Shown in pieces: positions 5,526-6,478 of a stretch of 6,478 bases of DNA (its first letter is position 1; each line of letters begins with the position of its first letter). The DNA is taken from NCBI GenBank assembly GCA_013698055.1, contig JACCVS010000714.1, forward strand, positions 1 through 6,478, read 5' to 3'. This DNA comes from Acidobacteriota bacterium. Lineage in GTDB: Bacteria; Acidobacteriota; Blastocatellia; Pyrinomonadales; Pyrinomonadaceae. A program made the translations under genes and the position numbers. Below the pieces are notes generated by a model that was given only the letters and a program-made list of their open reading frames with translations, was not told the origin of the DNA and made no database searches.

Positions 5526-6278
5526 TTAAGGGAGCAATTTATTCAATTCAGTGCTCGGAGCATTTTCCAAAGCAATTTTCTGGTAATACCTGGCTAGGAT
5601 GTCTTGGTCAAAATAATCTTTCTTGGATTGATAGCCACACGAATTAAATTTCAACGCAGGACTTGAAGACGAAACAAAATAGCAAACCCGCAAATTGTCA
5701 GCCACTTTCTTATTAAGTTCTGCCAGCGGAATCAACATTGTATCAATCCTGATTCTTTGTCCTTCTTCAACAACTACATATTCAATGTTCCCTCTTCCTT
5801 TTGAGTCGCTTTTGAGTGGAGAAGTGGCTTCGGCTTCATAAGTCACCTTCGTTCCATCAGCCAGTGTTTTGATGAATTTTCTTTTCCCAGAATAGGTTGA
5901 ATAATACAGTCCGCTCAGATGGGGCAATGGATTAACAGAATAACTCCTATCTACATCCGGGTTGCGCTTGTTGCCATTTTCGGTGCTGACTAGCAAAGTA
6001 GAATAATCACCTGATATTTGACCGACTGAATTCTTGCCTAACTGATTATCATTATCTTTCCAGATGATTGCCTGCACTGCTAAGTAGTTTGAATCATTAA
6101 CAATTGAGACTCTAAGATGTTGGTCATCAATCAAAACTTTTGCATTTCTCTGTGGAAAGCCGCTGGTGCCGTTTGTTTTCAGCTCTGAAATGGAAAGAGG
6201 GTTCTGACCATAAGCGACAAAAACAAACAACAGAAAACTTGAAAACTTAATGGTGTGTAAAAACATTTTCTTCATCAT
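5526..6278 (-). CDS. Secreted protein of unknown function, A+T-rich
   Basis: I do not recognise this 250-aa protein. It starts with a signal peptide: MMKKMFLHTIKF, a hydrophobic core FLLFVFVAYG, and cleavage probably before QNPLS near residue 24. The mature part is beta-rich, with an early VLIDDQHLRVSIVNDSNYLAVQAIIWKD stretch in which hydrophobic and polar residues alternate, a central GLYYSTYSGKRKF segment, then IRIDTMLIPLAELN and a C-terminal DYFDQDILARYYQKIALE helix. Two cysteines (VCYFV and NSCGY, about 15 residues apart) could form a disulfide. The pattern recalls secreted beta-sandwich domains, but I assign no family. GAGGA ends 7 nt before ATG 6278; the adjacent ATG at 6275 is also possible. 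Base composition differs sharply from the neighbours: 24 of 60 bases are G or C at 5581-5640, against 40 of 60 at 4681-4740. That suggests acquisition by transfer. It begins 32 nt after the acyl-CoA synthetase stop, so read-through transcription is possible. Confidence 0.82.
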   Translation of the reverse strand: MMKKMFLHTIKFSSFLLFVFVAYGQNPLSISELKTNGTSGFPQRNAKVLIDDQHLRVSIVNDSNYLAVQAIIWKDNDNQLGKNSVGQISGDYSTLLVSTENGNKRNPDVDRSYSVNPLPHLSGLYYSTYSGKRKFIKTLADGTKVTYEAEATSPLKSDSKGRGNIEYVVVEEGQRIRIDTMLIPLAELNKKVADNLRVCYFVSSSSPALKFNSCGYQSKKDYFDQDILARYYQKIALENAPSTELNKLLP

Positions 6279-6310
6279 AATTATTCCTCAAGAAAATTTA
6301 CCCTACAGTT

Positions 6311-6478
6311 TTATTCCCCTCCGCCGTAAAGCTCTTCGATTAACTGACCGTACTTTTCATCCACGACGCGGCGTTTGATTTTGAGTGTTGGCGTCATCTC
6401 TCCGCTGTCAATGGAGAACTCTTCCGGGAGCAGCGCGACGCGGCGGACGCGCTCGTAGTCGGCGAGGCTTTTCGTGAG
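6311..6478 (-). CDS. Long-chain acyl-CoA synthetase-type AMP-forming ligase, C-terminal fragment
   Basis: Only the last 55 codons and the TAA stop are in the window; the N-terminus lies beyond the right edge. The fragment reads LPEEFSIDSGEMTPTLKIKRR followed by VVDEKYGQLIEELYGGGE. This is the characteristic end of long-chain fatty-acid-CoA ligases of the ANL superfamily: a 'PEEFS/T...GxLTPTLKIKR' motif carrying the C-terminal catalytic lysine region, then 'VxxKYxxLIexLY'. The family activates fatty acids to acyl-CoA through an acyl-AMP intermediate, in the cytoplasm or at the inner face of the membrane. Chain-length preference cannot be judged from this part. It is G+C-rich, unlike the gene that follows it 32 nt downstream. 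Confidence 0.88.
   Translation of the reverse strand, partial: LTKSLADYERVRRVALLPEEFSIDSGEMTPTLKIKRRVVDEKYGQLIEELYGGGE

Overview
The window looks like a chromosomal segment from an Acidobacteriota-type bacterium, perhaps class Blastocatellia. The assignment is inference. It rests mainly on a secreted VWFA-domain protein with the C-terminal signature common in that phylum, on the moderately GC-rich coding style, and on heptamer-based intergenic repeats. No rRNA, tRNA, CRISPR array, insertion sequence or phage gene is seen.

Layout, left to right: (1) on the minus strand, most of an M16 zinc metallopeptidase whose C-terminus runs off the left edge; (2) a 109-bp divergent intergenic region with a perfect TATAAT box; (3) on the plus strand, an 82-residue SelW/Rdx-type protein whose frame is interrupted by an in-frame TGA exactly where the second redox residue of the CxxC/CxxU motif belongs, followed at the right distance by a hairpin matching the bacterial SECIS pattern; (4) overlapping it by 8 nt, a secreted protein of unknown function; (5) convergent to these, a DEDDh 3'-5' exonuclease-like gene; (6) a long imperfect inverted repeat built partly of GGGATGA heptamers; (7) a minus-strand secreted protein of unknown function; (8) divergent from it, a secreted VWFA protein with a complete MIDAS motif; (9) on the minus strand, an A+T-rich secreted protein of unknown function; (10) the last 55 codons of a long-chain acyl-CoA synthetase-type enzyme entering from the right edge.

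The central result is item 3. A standard gene caller would miss the gene or start it at an internal GTG (1507), losing the active site. Read through the TGA as selenocysteine, the gene has a strong ribosome binding site, an ATG, the motif C-V-V-U at residues 9-12 and an intact Rdx fold pattern to its TAG stop. The downstream secreted protein has its start codon inside the end of the selenoprotein gene, so its translation may be coupled to successful UGA readthrough. The other genes look like unrelated housekeeping or envelope functions.
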